A DNA stretch of 64,000 nucleotides, taken from JBCDCY01 sp039180875 (GTDB lineage: Bacteria; Pseudomonadota; Alphaproteobacteria; Rhodobacterales; Rhodobacteraceae). Shown here piece by piece: positions 17,137-25,319 of this stretch. The stretch is taken from NCBI GenBank assembly GCA_039180875.1, contig JBCDCY010000011.1, positions 62,001-126,000 on the forward strand, written 5' to 3'. A model generated the notes under the pieces. The model had not been told where the DNA came from, ran no database searches, and saw only the letters and a program-made list of their open reading frames with translations. A program made the position numbers and the translations under genes. The first letter of the stretch is position 1, and each line of letters starts with the position of its first letter.

Positions 17137-18087
17137 ATGGCCAAGGCATTCGCATCGGCTGGGGATCTGGCCGCGAAGACAATCTCGTTCACCGAGGTCG
17201 GCCGCGACCTCTGGGCCTTCACGGCGGAGGGCGATCCCAACACCGGCGTCATCATCGGCGACGATTGCGTGATGGTGGTGGACGCCCAGGCGACGCCGCG
17301 CCTCGCCGGCCTGGTGGTGGAGCGCATCCGCAGCGTCACCGACAAGCCGATCCGCTACGTGGTGCTCAGCCACTACCACGCCGTCCGCGTCCTCGGCGCC
17401 TCGGCCTACGGTGCCGACACCCTCCTGATGTCGGAGGCTGCCCGCGCCATGGTCGCCGAACGCGGGCAGGAGGATTGGGAGAGTGAGTTCGCCCGCTTCC
17501 CCCGTCTCTTCGAGGGGCATGAGAGCATCCCGGGCCTCACCTGGCCGACCGCCACCTTCCAGGGCCGGATGACGGTCTATCTCGGCAATCGGCGGGTGGA
17601 CCTGATGCATCTCGGCCGGGCGCATACCGCCGGCGATATCGTCGCCTGGGTGCCGGACGAGGGGGTGATGTTCACCGGAGACATCGTGGAGTATCGCTCC
17701 GCCTGCTATTGCGGCGATGCCCATTTCCGCGACTGGCCAGGAACGCTTGCCGCTGTCCGTGGCTTTGCGCCCGACGCGATCGCTCCCGGCCGCGGGGATG
17801 CGTTGGTGGGGCGGGCGGCGGTCGACGGCGCACTCGACTTCACCGCCGATTTCCTGGCCTCCACCTACCGTCCCGCGGCCCGGGTCGCGGCCCGGGGTGG
17901 GCCACTGAAAGAAGCCTGGGACGCCGTGCGGGCCGAGTGTGACCCAAAATTCGCCGACGTGGCGATCTACGAGCACTGCCTGCCCTTCAACGTCTCCCGC
18001 GCCTATGACGAGGCCCGCGGCATCGACACCCCGCGGATCTGGACGGCCGCCCGGGACAAAGAGATGTGGGAGGCGCTGCAGGGATGA
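17137..18087 (+). CDS. MBL-fold protein with an incomplete metal site
   Basis: A 316-aa metallo-beta-lactamase-fold protein, first gene of a tightly packed plus-strand operon. The usual HxHxDH motif reads SHYHAVRVLG: His79 and His81 remain, but the Asp-His pair of the second metal is Val83-Arg84. His163 (RAHTAGD) and the bridging Asp182 (FTGDIVE) are present, and the last ligand of the family (GHG) is GRG, with Arg219. One metal site is thus plausible and the second lost. The fold's hydrolase role is therefore uncertain; substrate unknown. Start ATG 17137; the stop overlaps the DinB gene start (ATGA). Confidence 0.85.
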   Translation: MAKAFASAGDLAAKTISFTEVGRDLWAFTAEGDPNTGVIIGDDCVMVVDAQATPRLAGLVVERIRSVTDKPIRYVVLSHYHAVRVLGASAYGADTLLMSEAARAMVAERGQEDWESEFARFPRLFEGHESIPGLTWPTATFQGRMTVYLGNRRVDLMHLGRAHTAGDIVAWVPDEGVMFTGDIVEYRSACYCGDAHFRDWPGTLAAVRGFAPDAIAPGRGDALVGRAAVDGALDFTADFLASTYRPAARVAARGGPLKEAWDAVRAECDPKFADVAIYEHCLPFNVSRAYDEARGIDTPRIWTAARDKEMWEALQG

Positions 18088-18626
18088 GCAACCTCGCGGC
18101 GATCAGCGGCCCCGCCCTGCTTGCGCGCATGGCCCGCAACAACGCCTGGGCCAACGCGCGCCTGCACGGGGCGGTGGCGGAACTCGGCGACGACGGCTTT
18201 CGTGCGCCGCGCCCGGGCTTCTTCCCCTCGTTGCAGCAGACGCTCTTCCACATCCTGCTCGTCGATCTCTACTACGTCGGCTCGCTCGAGGGGCAGTCCC
18301 GCCGCGCGATCTTCGAGGAGTGGCCGCGCGACATCCCCCTGTCCGAAGTCACCGAGCGTCAGCAGGAGGTCGATCAGCGCCTCATCGCCTTCGTCGAGGG
18401 TCTGGGTGCGGACGATCTGGCGCGGGAAATGCCAACCGACCGCGGCCCGGCAGGCCAGGTGATGGAGCGGGCCGACGATCTGCTCATCCATCTCTTCCAG
18501 CATCAGATCCACCACCGCGGCCAGGCCCATACGATGCTGAGCGAGGCGGGCGCCGCCCCGCCGCAGCTCGACGAATTTCACCTGCGCTACGACCGCCACC
18601 CGACGGCGGCCGCCTTCGACGCCTAG
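18084..18626 (+). CDS. DinB-family protein
   Basis: A 180-aa all-helical DinB/YfiT-like protein beginning MSNLAAISGPALLARMARNN. The three metal-binding histidines of the family can be placed at His56 (LFHILLVD), His140 and His144 (FQHQIHHRGQ). Such four-helix-bundle proteins include thiol-dependent S-transferases and isomerases (for example maleylpyruvate isomerase), which would fit an aromatic-ring catabolic operon; that role here is inference. Its ATG overlaps the stop of the MBL gene by four nt, indicating translational coupling. Confidence 0.88.
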   Translation: MSNLAAISGPALLARMARNNAWANARLHGAVAELGDDGFRAPRPGFFPSLQQTLFHILLVDLYYVGSLEGQSRRAIFEEWPRDIPLSEVTERQQEVDQRLIAFVEGLGADDLAREMPTDRGPAGQVMERADDLLIHLFQHQIHHRGQAHTMLSEAGAAPPQLDEFHLRYDRHPTAAAFDA

Positions 18627-18632
18627 GCAGCC

Positions 18633-18824
18633 ATGGAACCGCGGACACGCCTCCTCTACGGTGCGATCGGCTTGGCCCTGCTGGGCCTGATGGCCTATTT
18701 CCAGTGGGAGAGCTTCAAACATCCGCTGATGCTGATCGAGGTCGGCGTGCTCGGCGGCGGCATCAGCGCCTGGCTCATCTGGAGCGGCTGGCGCGATCTA
18801 CGCAGGAAAGACGACGGCGAATGA
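18633..18824 (+). CDS. 63-aa membrane protein
   Basis: The short product starts MEPRTRLLYGAIGLALLGLM and has two hydrophobic helices (about residues 8-24 and 31-50) with a basic, acidic-ended C-terminus RDLRRKDDGE. It lies 6 bp after the DinB gene and its stop codon overlaps the start of the monooxygenase gene (ATGA), so it is part of the operon and very likely translated. No family is recognised. It might anchor or stabilise one of the soluble enzymes at the inner membrane. Confidence 0.75.
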   Translation: MEPRTRLLYGAIGLALLGLMAYFQWESFKHPLMLIEVGVLGGGISAWLIWSGWRDLRRKDDGE

Positions 18825-20440
18825 ACCGGCAGAACGCGATCTTCGAGACCCGGCTCTACCCCTATCAGGCCTCGCCGGACCAGCGGGCGGAGCAGCCGGT
18901 GCATCATCCAGTGGTGGTGATCGGCGCAGGGCCAGTGGGCCTGGCGCTGGCCATCGACCTTGCCCAGGCGGGCCAGCCGGTGGTGGTGCTGGACGACAAC
19001 GACAAGGTCTCCTTCGGCTCGCGCGCCATCTGCTTTGCCAAGCGCCAGCTCGAGATCCTGGACCGGCTCGGCGGGGCGGACGACTACGTCGCCAAAGGGG
19101 TGACTTGGTCGACCGGCAAGGTGTTCTTCGACGCCCGCCAGGTCTTCGCCTTCGATCTGTTGCCGGAGGAGGGGCACAAGCACCCGGCCTTCATCAACCT
19201 CCAGCAGTTCTATTTCGAGGAGTTCCTGGTCCGCCGCGTCCGAGCGCTGGAGGCTGAAGGCAAGCCGATCGAGATCCGCGGCCAGAACCGCGTGACCGAT
19301 GTCACCACGGGCGCGGATGGTGTGACCCTCGACATCGACACGCCGGACGGGCCCTACCGCCTGCTCGCCGATTGGTTGGTGGCCTGCGACGGGGCGGGCT
19401 CTCCGGTGCGCTCGATGATGGGCCTCGACTTCGTCGGGCGGGTCTTTGAGGACAACTTCCTGATCGCCGATGTGCGGATGGAAGCCGAGTTCCCGACCGA
19501 GCGTTGGTTCTGGTTCGATCCCCCCTTCAACCGCGGCCAGTCGGCCCTGCTGCACAAACAGCCTGACGGGATCTGGCGCATCGACCTACAGCTCGGCTGG
19601 GACATCGACCGGGAGGCAGAGAAGGCACCGGAGCGGGTGATCCCCCGGCTAAAGGCGATGCTGGGCGACGAGGTCGCCTTCGAGCTTGAATGGGTGTCGA
19701 TCTACACCTTCCAGTGCCGGCGGATGGAGCGCTTTCGCCATGATCGGGTGATCTTCGCCGGTGATGCGGCGCATCAGGTCTCTCCCTTCGGCGCGCGCGG
19801 GGCCAATTCCGGCCTGCAAGATGCCGACAACCTCGGCTGGAAGCTCCGCATGGTGATCGAGGGGGCCGCGCCCGAGGCATTGCTCGACAGCTATGAGCAT
19901 GAGCGGATCCAGGCGGCGGATGAGAACATCCTGAACTCCACCCGCTCCACCGACTTCATCACGCCGAAATCGGAGATCAGCCGGATCTTTCGCGATGCCG
20001 TCCTCGATCTGGCGGAGGAGCAGCCCTTTGCCCGGCCCCTGGTCAATTCCGGGCGCCTGTCGCTGCCGACAGTCTATGACGGCGGGCCGCTGAACGGGCC
20101 GGATGCCCTCGCCGGGCCGAAGCGGACCCGGCCCGGGGCGCCGGCGGTCGACGCGCCGCTCGGCGATGGCTGGCTGCTCGACCGTTTGGGCGGGCGTTTC
20201 CAGCTTCTCGCCATCGACGCCGAGGTGCCGGGGGAGATCGACGTGGACGGCCTGGCGATCCCGTGCATCGAGATCTCGGCCGAGGACGATCCCTCCGGCG
20301 CCCTGGTCGAGCGCTATCTCGGCACCCAGATGGCGGCGGTCTATCTGCTCCGCCCCGATCAGCACGTCGTCGCGCGCTGGCCGAACTTCGATCAGCTCGC
20401 GGTGGCAAGCGCCCTACGCCAGGCCATCGGGCGGGGCTGA
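18821..20440 (+). CDS. FAD-dependent aromatic monooxygenase (MhpA/UbiH-type)
   Basis: A 539-aa group A flavoprotein hydroxylase that should use NAD(P)H and oxygen to hydroxylate a phenolic substrate. The dinucleotide fold VVVIGAGPVGLALAIDLA lies near residues 30-47, the DG motif is in LVACDGAGSPVRSMMG and the FAD-ribityl motif is FAGDAAHQVSPFGARG. The long C-terminal thioredoxin-like domain resembles phenol hydroxylase/MhpA proteins. The frame is open upstream, but ATG 18821, overlapping the previous gene's stop, matches the family start. The DUF2783 gene follows after 2 bp, a pairing I know from other proteobacteria. Confidence 0.92.
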   Translation: MNRQNAIFETRLYPYQASPDQRAEQPVHHPVVVIGAGPVGLALAIDLAQAGQPVVVLDDNDKVSFGSRAICFAKRQLEILDRLGGADDYVAKGVTWSTGKVFFDARQVFAFDLLPEEGHKHPAFINLQQFYFEEFLVRRVRALEAEGKPIEIRGQNRVTDVTTGADGVTLDIDTPDGPYRLLADWLVACDGAGSPVRSMMGLDFVGRVFEDNFLIADVRMEAEFPTERWFWFDPPFNRGQSALLHKQPDGIWRIDLQLGWDIDREAEKAPERVIPRLKAMLGDEVAFELEWVSIYTFQCRRMERFRHDRVIFAGDAAHQVSPFGARGANSGLQDADNLGWKLRMVIEGAAPEALLDSYEHERIQAADENILNSTRSTDFITPKSEISRIFRDAVLDLAEEQPFARPLVNSGRLSLPTVYDGGPLNGPDALAGPKRTRPGAPAVDAPLGDGWLLDRLGGRFQLLAIDAEVPGEIDVDGLAIPCIEISAEDDPSGALVERYLGTQMAAVYLLRPDQHVVARWPNFDQLAVASALRQAIGRG

Positions 20441-20442
20441 GG

Positions 20443-20649
20443 ATGGCATTGATCGTGCACCAGAACATCGCCGATCCGGACGGCTTCTACGCGGAGCTTC
20501 TGGCGGCGCATGAGGGCTTGAGCAAGGATGAGAGCGATGCGCTCAACGCGCGGCTGATCCTGCTGCTCGCCAATCACGTGGGCAGCCGGCAGGTGCTGTC
20601 GGAGGCGATTTCCAAAGCGCAGAACGATGCGGGAGGGGCGGATGGCTGA
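20443..20649 (+). CDS. DUF2783 family protein
   Basis: A 68-aa soluble helical protein (MALIVHQNIADPDGFYAELL, then a LSKDESDALNARLILLLANHVG core) that matches DUF2783, a small family typically encoded right beside FAD-dependent aromatic hydroxylases. It begins 2 bp after the monooxygenase stop and overlaps the next gene by 8 nt. Role unknown; a small partner or stabiliser of the monooxygenase is the natural guess. Confidence 0.85.
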   Translation: MALIVHQNIADPDGFYAELLAAHEGLSKDESDALNARLILLLANHVGSRQVLSEAISKAQNDAGGADG

Positions 20650-21331
20650 GGCGGCGAAACATGCGGTGATCGTGGGTGTGGGCGACGGCCTCTCCGCCTC
20701 TCTGGCGCGGCTCCTGGCGCGGGAGGGCTACGGCCTCACCCTCTCGGCACGCAATACGGCCAAGCTCGAGGCATTGGTGGCGGAGACCGGTGCGACGGCG
20801 GTCGCCTGCGATTCGGCGGAGCCGGAGGCGGTGGCGGCGCTTTTCGCGGGCCTCGATGGGGTGCCGGACGTGGTGATCTACAACCCCTCTGCCCGAACCC
20901 GCGGGCCGATCGCCGAGCTCGACCCGGCGGAGGTGAAGCGCGCGGTGGAGGTGACAGCCTTCGGGGCCTTTCTGGTGGGTCAGCAGGCCGCCCGGGCGAT
21001 GCTGCCGCGGGGGAGCGGCACGATACTCTTCACCGGCGCCTCGGCCGGTTGGAAGGGCTTTCCGCACTCTGCGCCTTTCGCCATGGGCAAGTTCGCGCTC
21101 CGCGGTCTCGCCCAGTCCATGGCGCGGGAATTGCACCCCAAGGGCATCCATGTGGGCCACATCAATATCGACGGCGCGATCCGCAATCCGGGGCGGACGG
21201 AGCCGGCGGATGCGCCGGGCTCGATGCTCGACCCCGACGCGATCGCGGAGACGTATCTCATGCTGATCAACCAGGACCGCACGACCTGGACCCAGGAGAT
21301 CGAGATTCGCCCCTGGGTCGAGCGTTTCTAA
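20642..21331 (+). CDS. SDR-family protein with Phe in place of the catalytic Tyr
   Basis: A 229-aa Rossmann-fold short-chain dehydrogenase/reductase. The cofactor loop is VGVGDGLSAS and the NNAG position reads YNPSART. The catalytic region has Ser134 (FTGASAGWKG) and Lys150, but the Tyr of YxxxK is Phe146 (APFAMGKFALRG). To my recollection this substitution recurs in a whole subfamily, so it is probably not a local mutation; activity may be altered or lost. ATG 20642 sits behind GGGAGGGGCG and overlaps the DUF2783 gene by 8 nt, the last gene of the aromatic operon. Confidence 0.85.
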   Translation: MAEAAKHAVIVGVGDGLSASLARLLAREGYGLTLSARNTAKLEALVAETGATAVACDSAEPEAVAALFAGLDGVPDVVIYNPSARTRGPIAELDPAEVKRAVEVTAFGAFLVGQQAARAMLPRGSGTILFTGASAGWKGFPHSAPFAMGKFALRGLAQSMARELHPKGIHVGHINIDGAIRNPGRTEPADAPGSMLDPDAIAETYLMLINQDRTTWTQEIEIRPWVERF

Positions 21332-21366
21332 ACGGTGCGCGCCGCTGGCGCGCGAGGCTTTGTGTC

Positions 21367-21411
21367 AGGGGGGCTCTGCCCCCGTTCCTGCGGAACGCCC
21401 CCCGGATATTT
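21367..21411. repeat. Dispersed palindromic repeat, 5' half only (copy D)
   Basis: The stretch holds two perfect hairpins, GGGGGCTCTGCCCCC and GTTCCTGCGGAAC, and then CCCGGATATTT. The same order (a GGGGCGCTGCCCC hairpin, a CTCCTGCGGAG hairpin, then GGGATATTT) precedes copy C at 33174-33217. The AATATCCCCGCCGGAGG half is missing here. It lies between the SDR and ROK kinase genes. Confidence 0.6.
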
Positions 21412-21501
21412 GCGCCAGCAAGACCTTCGGGATGGCCCCGGCTTTCGGGCGGAGGGTCAAGAAGCTAAGGTCCCGGTGCGCGGACGGTTTTGGATTGGGT
21501 G

Positions 21502-22428
21502 ATGCGGCTTGGGATCGACTTCGGGGGGACGAAGATCGAGGGCGTGATGCTCGACGATGGCGGCGTCGAGCGTGCCCGGGCGCGGCTGGCGACGCCGCGC
21601 CATGACTATGCCGGCTGTCTTACCGCAATCACCGATCTGGTGACCCGGCTGGAAGGCCAGGTGGGGGCCGGTGCCACGCGGATCGGTGTCGGTGTGCCCG
21701 GCGCGGTCGACCGCCGGCGCGGCACCGTCAGCCTCGGCAACGCCACCTGGCTGCACGATCGGATGCTGGGCGACGATCTGAGCGATGCGCTGGGCCGCCC
21801 GGTGCGGATCGCCAACGACGCCAATTGCTTCGCCCTGTCAGAGGCGCGGGACGGGGCAGGCGCCGGGGCGGAAGTGGTGATGGGTGTGATCCTCGGCACC
21901 GGGGTCGGCGGCGGGGTCGTGGTGCGGGGCCAGCTGGTCGAGGGGCGGAACGCCGTCACCGGTGAGCTCGGCCATGTGCCCTTGCCTATGCCGACGGCGG
22001 AGGAGATGCCGGGCCCGATCTGCTCCTGCGGCCGGCGGGGCTGCGCGGAGGCCTGGCTCTCCGGCCCCGCCCTGGCGGCCGACCATGCCCGGGTGAACGG
22101 TGAGGGCCACACGCCGACAGCGGCGGAGATCGTCGCGGCCGCGGAGGCCGGCGATGGGGCGGCGGAGGCGACGCTCACGCGCTACGAGGATCGGCTCGGC
22201 CGGGTTCTGGCGCTGCCGGTCAACCTGATCGACCCCGATGTCATCGTGCTCGGCGGCGGTCTCTCCAACGTGGGGCGGTTCTACCGCACCGTGCCGCGTG
22301 CCATGGCGCCGCACATCTTCGGGCCGCGGTTCGAGACCCGGCTGGTGCGCAACCGCTTCGGCGACAGCTCCGGCGTGCGGGGGGCGGCCTGGCTTTGGGA
22401 CGCAGAAGCAGAGTTGGCGGAGGCGTAG
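21502..22428 (+). CDS. ROK-family sugar kinase (fructokinase-like)
   Basis: A 308-aa ROK protein. It has the phosphate-binding LGIDFGGTKIEGVML at the N-terminus, the catalytic-Asp segment RIANDANCFALSEA, the ROK signature around GTGVGGGVVV, and the zinc motif CSCGRRGCAEAW preceded by ELGHVP. It should phosphorylate a hexose, fructose or glucose, with ATP. Sitting 2 bp before zwf it feeds the Entner-Doudoroff set. The start is ATG 21502; an upstream TTG at 21490 is in frame but less likely. Which hexose is used cannot be decided from the sequence. Confidence 0.9.
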   Translation: MRLGIDFGGTKIEGVMLDDGGVERARARLATPRHDYAGCLTAITDLVTRLEGQVGAGATRIGVGVPGAVDRRRGTVSLGNATWLHDRMLGDDLSDALGRPVRIANDANCFALSEARDGAGAGAEVVMGVILGTGVGGGVVVRGQLVEGRNAVTGELGHVPLPMPTAEEMPGPICSCGRRGCAEAWLSGPALAADHARVNGEGHTPTAAEIVAAAEAGDGAAEATLTRYEDRLGRVLALPVNLIDPDVIVLGGGLSNVGRFYRTVPRAMAPHIFGPRFETRLVRNRFGDSSGVRGAAWLWDAEAELAEA

Positions 22429-22430
22429 CG

Positions 22431-23915
22431 ATGGTCGCGCGCACCATTCCGGTCGATCCCTTCGATCTGGTGGTCTTCGGCGCCACCGGCGACCTTGCCC
22501 GGCGCAAATTGCTGCCGGCGCTCTACCAGCGGCTGCGCGCCGGGCAGATGCCGGGAGAGGCCCGGGTGATCGGCGCGGCGCGGCGCGATCTCGGCCAGGA
22601 CGGATTTCGCGCCCTGGCAGCCGAGGCGTTGGACCAATTCGTGCCGACGGGCGACCGGACCGAGGCGGCAGACACGGCGTTTCTCGCCGCGCTTCACTAT
22701 GTGCAGGTCGACGTGACCGGCCCGGGCGGCTGGGACGATCTCCGCCAGCTTTTGGGCGATGAGGCGGAGCGGGTGCGGGCCTTCTACCTCTCCGTCGCGC
22801 CGGAGTTCTTCGAGCCGATCTGCGCGCGTTTGGCCGAGCTCGGCATCGCGCCGGCCGACAGCCGCATCGTGGTGGAAAAACCCTTCGGCCACGATCTGGC
22901 GAGCGCGCGGGGGCTGAACGCTCAGCTCTCCCGCCACTACGGCGAGGACCAGCTGTTTCGCATCGACCACTATCTCGGCAAGGAGACGGTGCAGAACCTG
23001 ATGGCGATCCGCTTCGCCAACGCGCTGTTCGAGCCGCTTTGGAACGCGCGCCATGTCGACCATGTGCAGATCACCGTGGCCGAGGCGATCGGAGTCGAGG
23101 GGCGGGGCGGCTACTACGATCAGAGCGGTGCGCTGCGCGACATGGTGCAGAACCATCTGATCCAGCTGCTTTGCCTGACGGCGATGGAGCCGCCGGCCCA
23201 GTTCGATCCCGATGCCGTCAGGGACGAGAAGCTGAAGGTGATCCGGGCCCTCGACCCGATCGGGCCGGGAGAGATCGCGCGCCACACCGTGCGGGGGCAG
23301 TACCGGGCCGGTGCGGGCGGTGCGGCCTACACCGCCGATGCCGCCAATGGCGAGAGCCGGACCGAGAGCTTCGTCGCCATCCGGGCCCATGTCGCCAACT
23401 GGCGCTGGTCGGGGACGCCGTTCTATCTGCGCACGGGCAAGCGCCTGCGCGCCCGGATGTCGGAGATCGCGGTGGCCTTCAAGGATCCGCCCCATTCGAT
23501 CTTCCTCGGCCGGGCGCCGGATCCCCACGGCAACGTGCTGGCCATCCGCCTGCAACCGGATGAGGGCATCACCCTTTCGATGACGATCAAAGAGCCGGGG
23601 CCAGGCGGCATGCGCTTGATCGAGACGCCCCTCGATATGACCTTCGCCCGGGTGATGGGGAACGGCGACGGCGCCTCCGTCCGGATGCCGGATGCCTATG
23701 AGCGCCTGATCATGGACGTGATCCGGGGCGACCAGACGCTCTTCATGCGCGGCGACGAGGTGGAGGCGGCCTGGGCCTGGACCGATCCGATCCTGGCGGC
23801 GTGGGAGGCGGCGGGCAGCGCCCCCACGCCCTATGACAGCGGCGGATCGGGGCCTGAGGATGCGCTGATGCTGATGCACCGCGACGGTCGGCGCTGGCGT
23901 GAGATCGGCCTGTGA
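22431..23915 (+). CDS. zwf: Glucose-6-phosphate 1-dehydrogenase
   Basis: A 494-aa enzyme that oxidises glucose 6-phosphate to 6-phosphogluconolactone with NADP+ (or NAD+). The coenzyme loop is VVFGATGDLARRKLLPALYQ, the substrate-binding and catalytic signature is RIDHYLGKETVQNLM, and FYLRTGKRLRAR lies in the C-terminal half. The length is normal. It follows the ROK gene after 2 bp and overlaps pgl by four nt (GTGA), so kinase, dehydrogenase and lactonase are produced together. Confidence 0.97.
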   Translation: MVARTIPVDPFDLVVFGATGDLARRKLLPALYQRLRAGQMPGEARVIGAARRDLGQDGFRALAAEALDQFVPTGDRTEAADTAFLAALHYVQVDVTGPGGWDDLRQLLGDEAERVRAFYLSVAPEFFEPICARLAELGIAPADSRIVVEKPFGHDLASARGLNAQLSRHYGEDQLFRIDHYLGKETVQNLMAIRFANALFEPLWNARHVDHVQITVAEAIGVEGRGGYYDQSGALRDMVQNHLIQLLCLTAMEPPAQFDPDAVRDEKLKVIRALDPIGPGEIARHTVRGQYRAGAGGAAYTADAANGESRTESFVAIRAHVANWRWSGTPFYLRTGKRLRARMSEIAVAFKDPPHSIFLGRAPDPHGNVLAIRLQPDEGITLSMTIKEPGPGGMRLIETPLDMTFARVMGNGDGASVRMPDAYERLIMDVIRGDQTLFMRGDEVEAAWAWTDPILAAWEAAGSAPTPYDSGGSGPEDALMLMHRDGRRWREIGL

Positions 23916-24562
23916 TCCTGCGCGCGTTCGACGGGCGGGCGGCGCAGGCGGAGGCCTTGGCGGAAGCGGTGGCCGAGGACCTCTCGCGGGCATTGGAGGC
24001 GCGGGGGACGGCGCATCTCGCCGTGCCGGGGGGCAGCACGCCGGCGACCTTCCTCACGGCTCTTGGTGGGCAGGCGCTGGACTGGAGCCGGGTGGTCGTG
24101 ACGCTGACGGATGAGCGGCAGGTGGCGGCGGACGATGCGCGGTCGAATGCCCGCCTTGTGCGGGAGACACTGCTTGTCGGAGCCACCGATGCCCGGTTCC
24201 TGCCGCTCTGGACAGGGGAGTATGCGGGGGACGTGGCGGAGGCGCTACCCCTCGACGTGGCGGTGCTGGGCATGGGGGCGGATATGCACACGGCCTCCCT
24301 CTTTCCCGACGCCAAAGGCCTCGAGGCGGCGCTGGCGGACGGGGCGACCGTGGCTGTGGTGACGCCGGCCGGGCTCGAGCCGCGGGTGACCTTGAGCGGG
24401 CCGGTCCTGCGCGCGGCCGGGCGACGCTATCTGCTGATCCAGGGAGAGGAGAAGCGGGCGGCGCTCGACCGGGCACGCGCCGCGTCGGATGTGCTTGAGG
24501 CGCCGGTCCGCGTCGTCCTGGTCGACGGCGATCCCCCGACGGAGGTGTACTATGCGGCTTAA
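23912..24562 (+). CDS. pgl: 6-phosphogluconolactonase
   Basis: The 216-aa product belongs to the DevB-type lactonases that hydrolyse 6-phosphogluconolactone. Family segments are HLAVPGGSTPATFLTAL, VTLTDERQVAADDARSN and LGMGADMHTASLFP. It begins at GTG 23912, overlapping the zwf stop, and ends 12 bp before eda. Slightly short for the family, but no motif is missing. Confidence 0.95.
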   Translation: MILRAFDGRAAQAEALAEAVAEDLSRALEARGTAHLAVPGGSTPATFLTALGGQALDWSRVVVTLTDERQVAADDARSNARLVRETLLVGATDARFLPLWTGEYAGDVAEALPLDVAVLGMGADMHTASLFPDAKGLEAALADGATVAVVTPAGLEPRVTLSGPVLRAAGRRYLLIQGEEKRAALDRARAASDVLEAPVRVVLVDGDPPTEVYYAA

Positions 24563-24574
24563 GGAGGTTGGGCG

Positions 24575-25201
24575 ATGCTGAGCGTGCGCGAGATCTGCGC
24601 GCGGGCGCCGATGATCCCGGTGCTGGTGCTCGACGATGCGGCCGACGCCGGCGCGCTGGCCCAGGCCCTGGTGGGGGGTGGCCTGCCCGTGCTGGAGGTG
24701 ACGCTCCGCACGCCGGCGGCCCTCGACGTCATCCGCGAAATGCGCCGGGCGGTGCCCGAGGCGGTCGTCGGGGCGGGAACGTTGCGGACGCCCGCCGATC
24801 TCGCGGCGTCGATCGAGGCCGGGGCGCAGTTCGGCGTCTCCCCCGGCGGGCCGGCGCGGCTGCTCGATGCGGTGGCCGAGGCGGGATTGCCGTTTCTGCC
24901 GGGCGCGGCGACGCCGACGGAGGCGATGGATCTGGCCGACCGGGGGTTCGAGACATTGAAGTTCTTCCCGGCAGAGCCCCTGGGCGGGACGGCGACGCTT
25001 TCGGCCTGGGCGAGCCCCCTGGCGGGCCTCGGCTTTTGCCCGACCGGTGGAATCACGGCGGCGGACGCGCCGGGCTATCTGGCATTGCCGAATGTGCTGA
25101 CGGTGGGGGGGTCTTGGGTGACGCCGAAGGATCTGGTTGCGACCCGGAACTGGGCGGCGATCGGGGATCTGGCGCGGGCGGCGGTGCGGTTGTTGGCGTA
25201 G
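24575..25201 (+). CDS. eda: 2-keto-3-deoxy-6-phosphogluconate aldolase
   Basis: A 208-aa KDPG/KHG aldolase that splits KDPG to pyruvate and glyceraldehyde 3-phosphate. Glu41 (VLEVTLRTP) and the Schiff-base Lys129 (ETLKFFPAE) are in place, as is the phosphate-binding CPTGGI segment. The strong site TAAGGAGGT lies before the ATG. It is the last gene of the ROK-zwf-pgl-eda operon. The dehydratase gene edd, often in the same operon, is not in this window. Confidence 0.96.
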   Translation: MLSVREICARAPMIPVLVLDDAADAGALAQALVGGGLPVLEVTLRTPAALDVIREMRRAVPEAVVGAGTLRTPADLAASIEAGAQFGVSPGGPARLLDAVAEAGLPFLPGAATPTEAMDLADRGFETLKFFPAEPLGGTATLSAWASPLAGLGFCPTGGITAADAPGYLALPNVLTVGGSWVTPKDLVATRNWAAIGDLARAAVRLLA

Positions 25202-25319
25202 GGTTGTTAAGCGGTGTCGCTGCGCGACGAGTCCTTATGCGCGCGCCGCGCCTTCGGCGCTTTGCGAGCGGTGTGTTTGCTGGGGAAGGCCGCCGAGGGC
25301 GGCCGGCTTCGAGCGTGAA

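Noticed and set aside
21332..21489. Possible insertion-sequence remnant
   Set aside because: The hairpins match the dispersed intergenic repeat family; there is no transposase fragment or target-site duplication.
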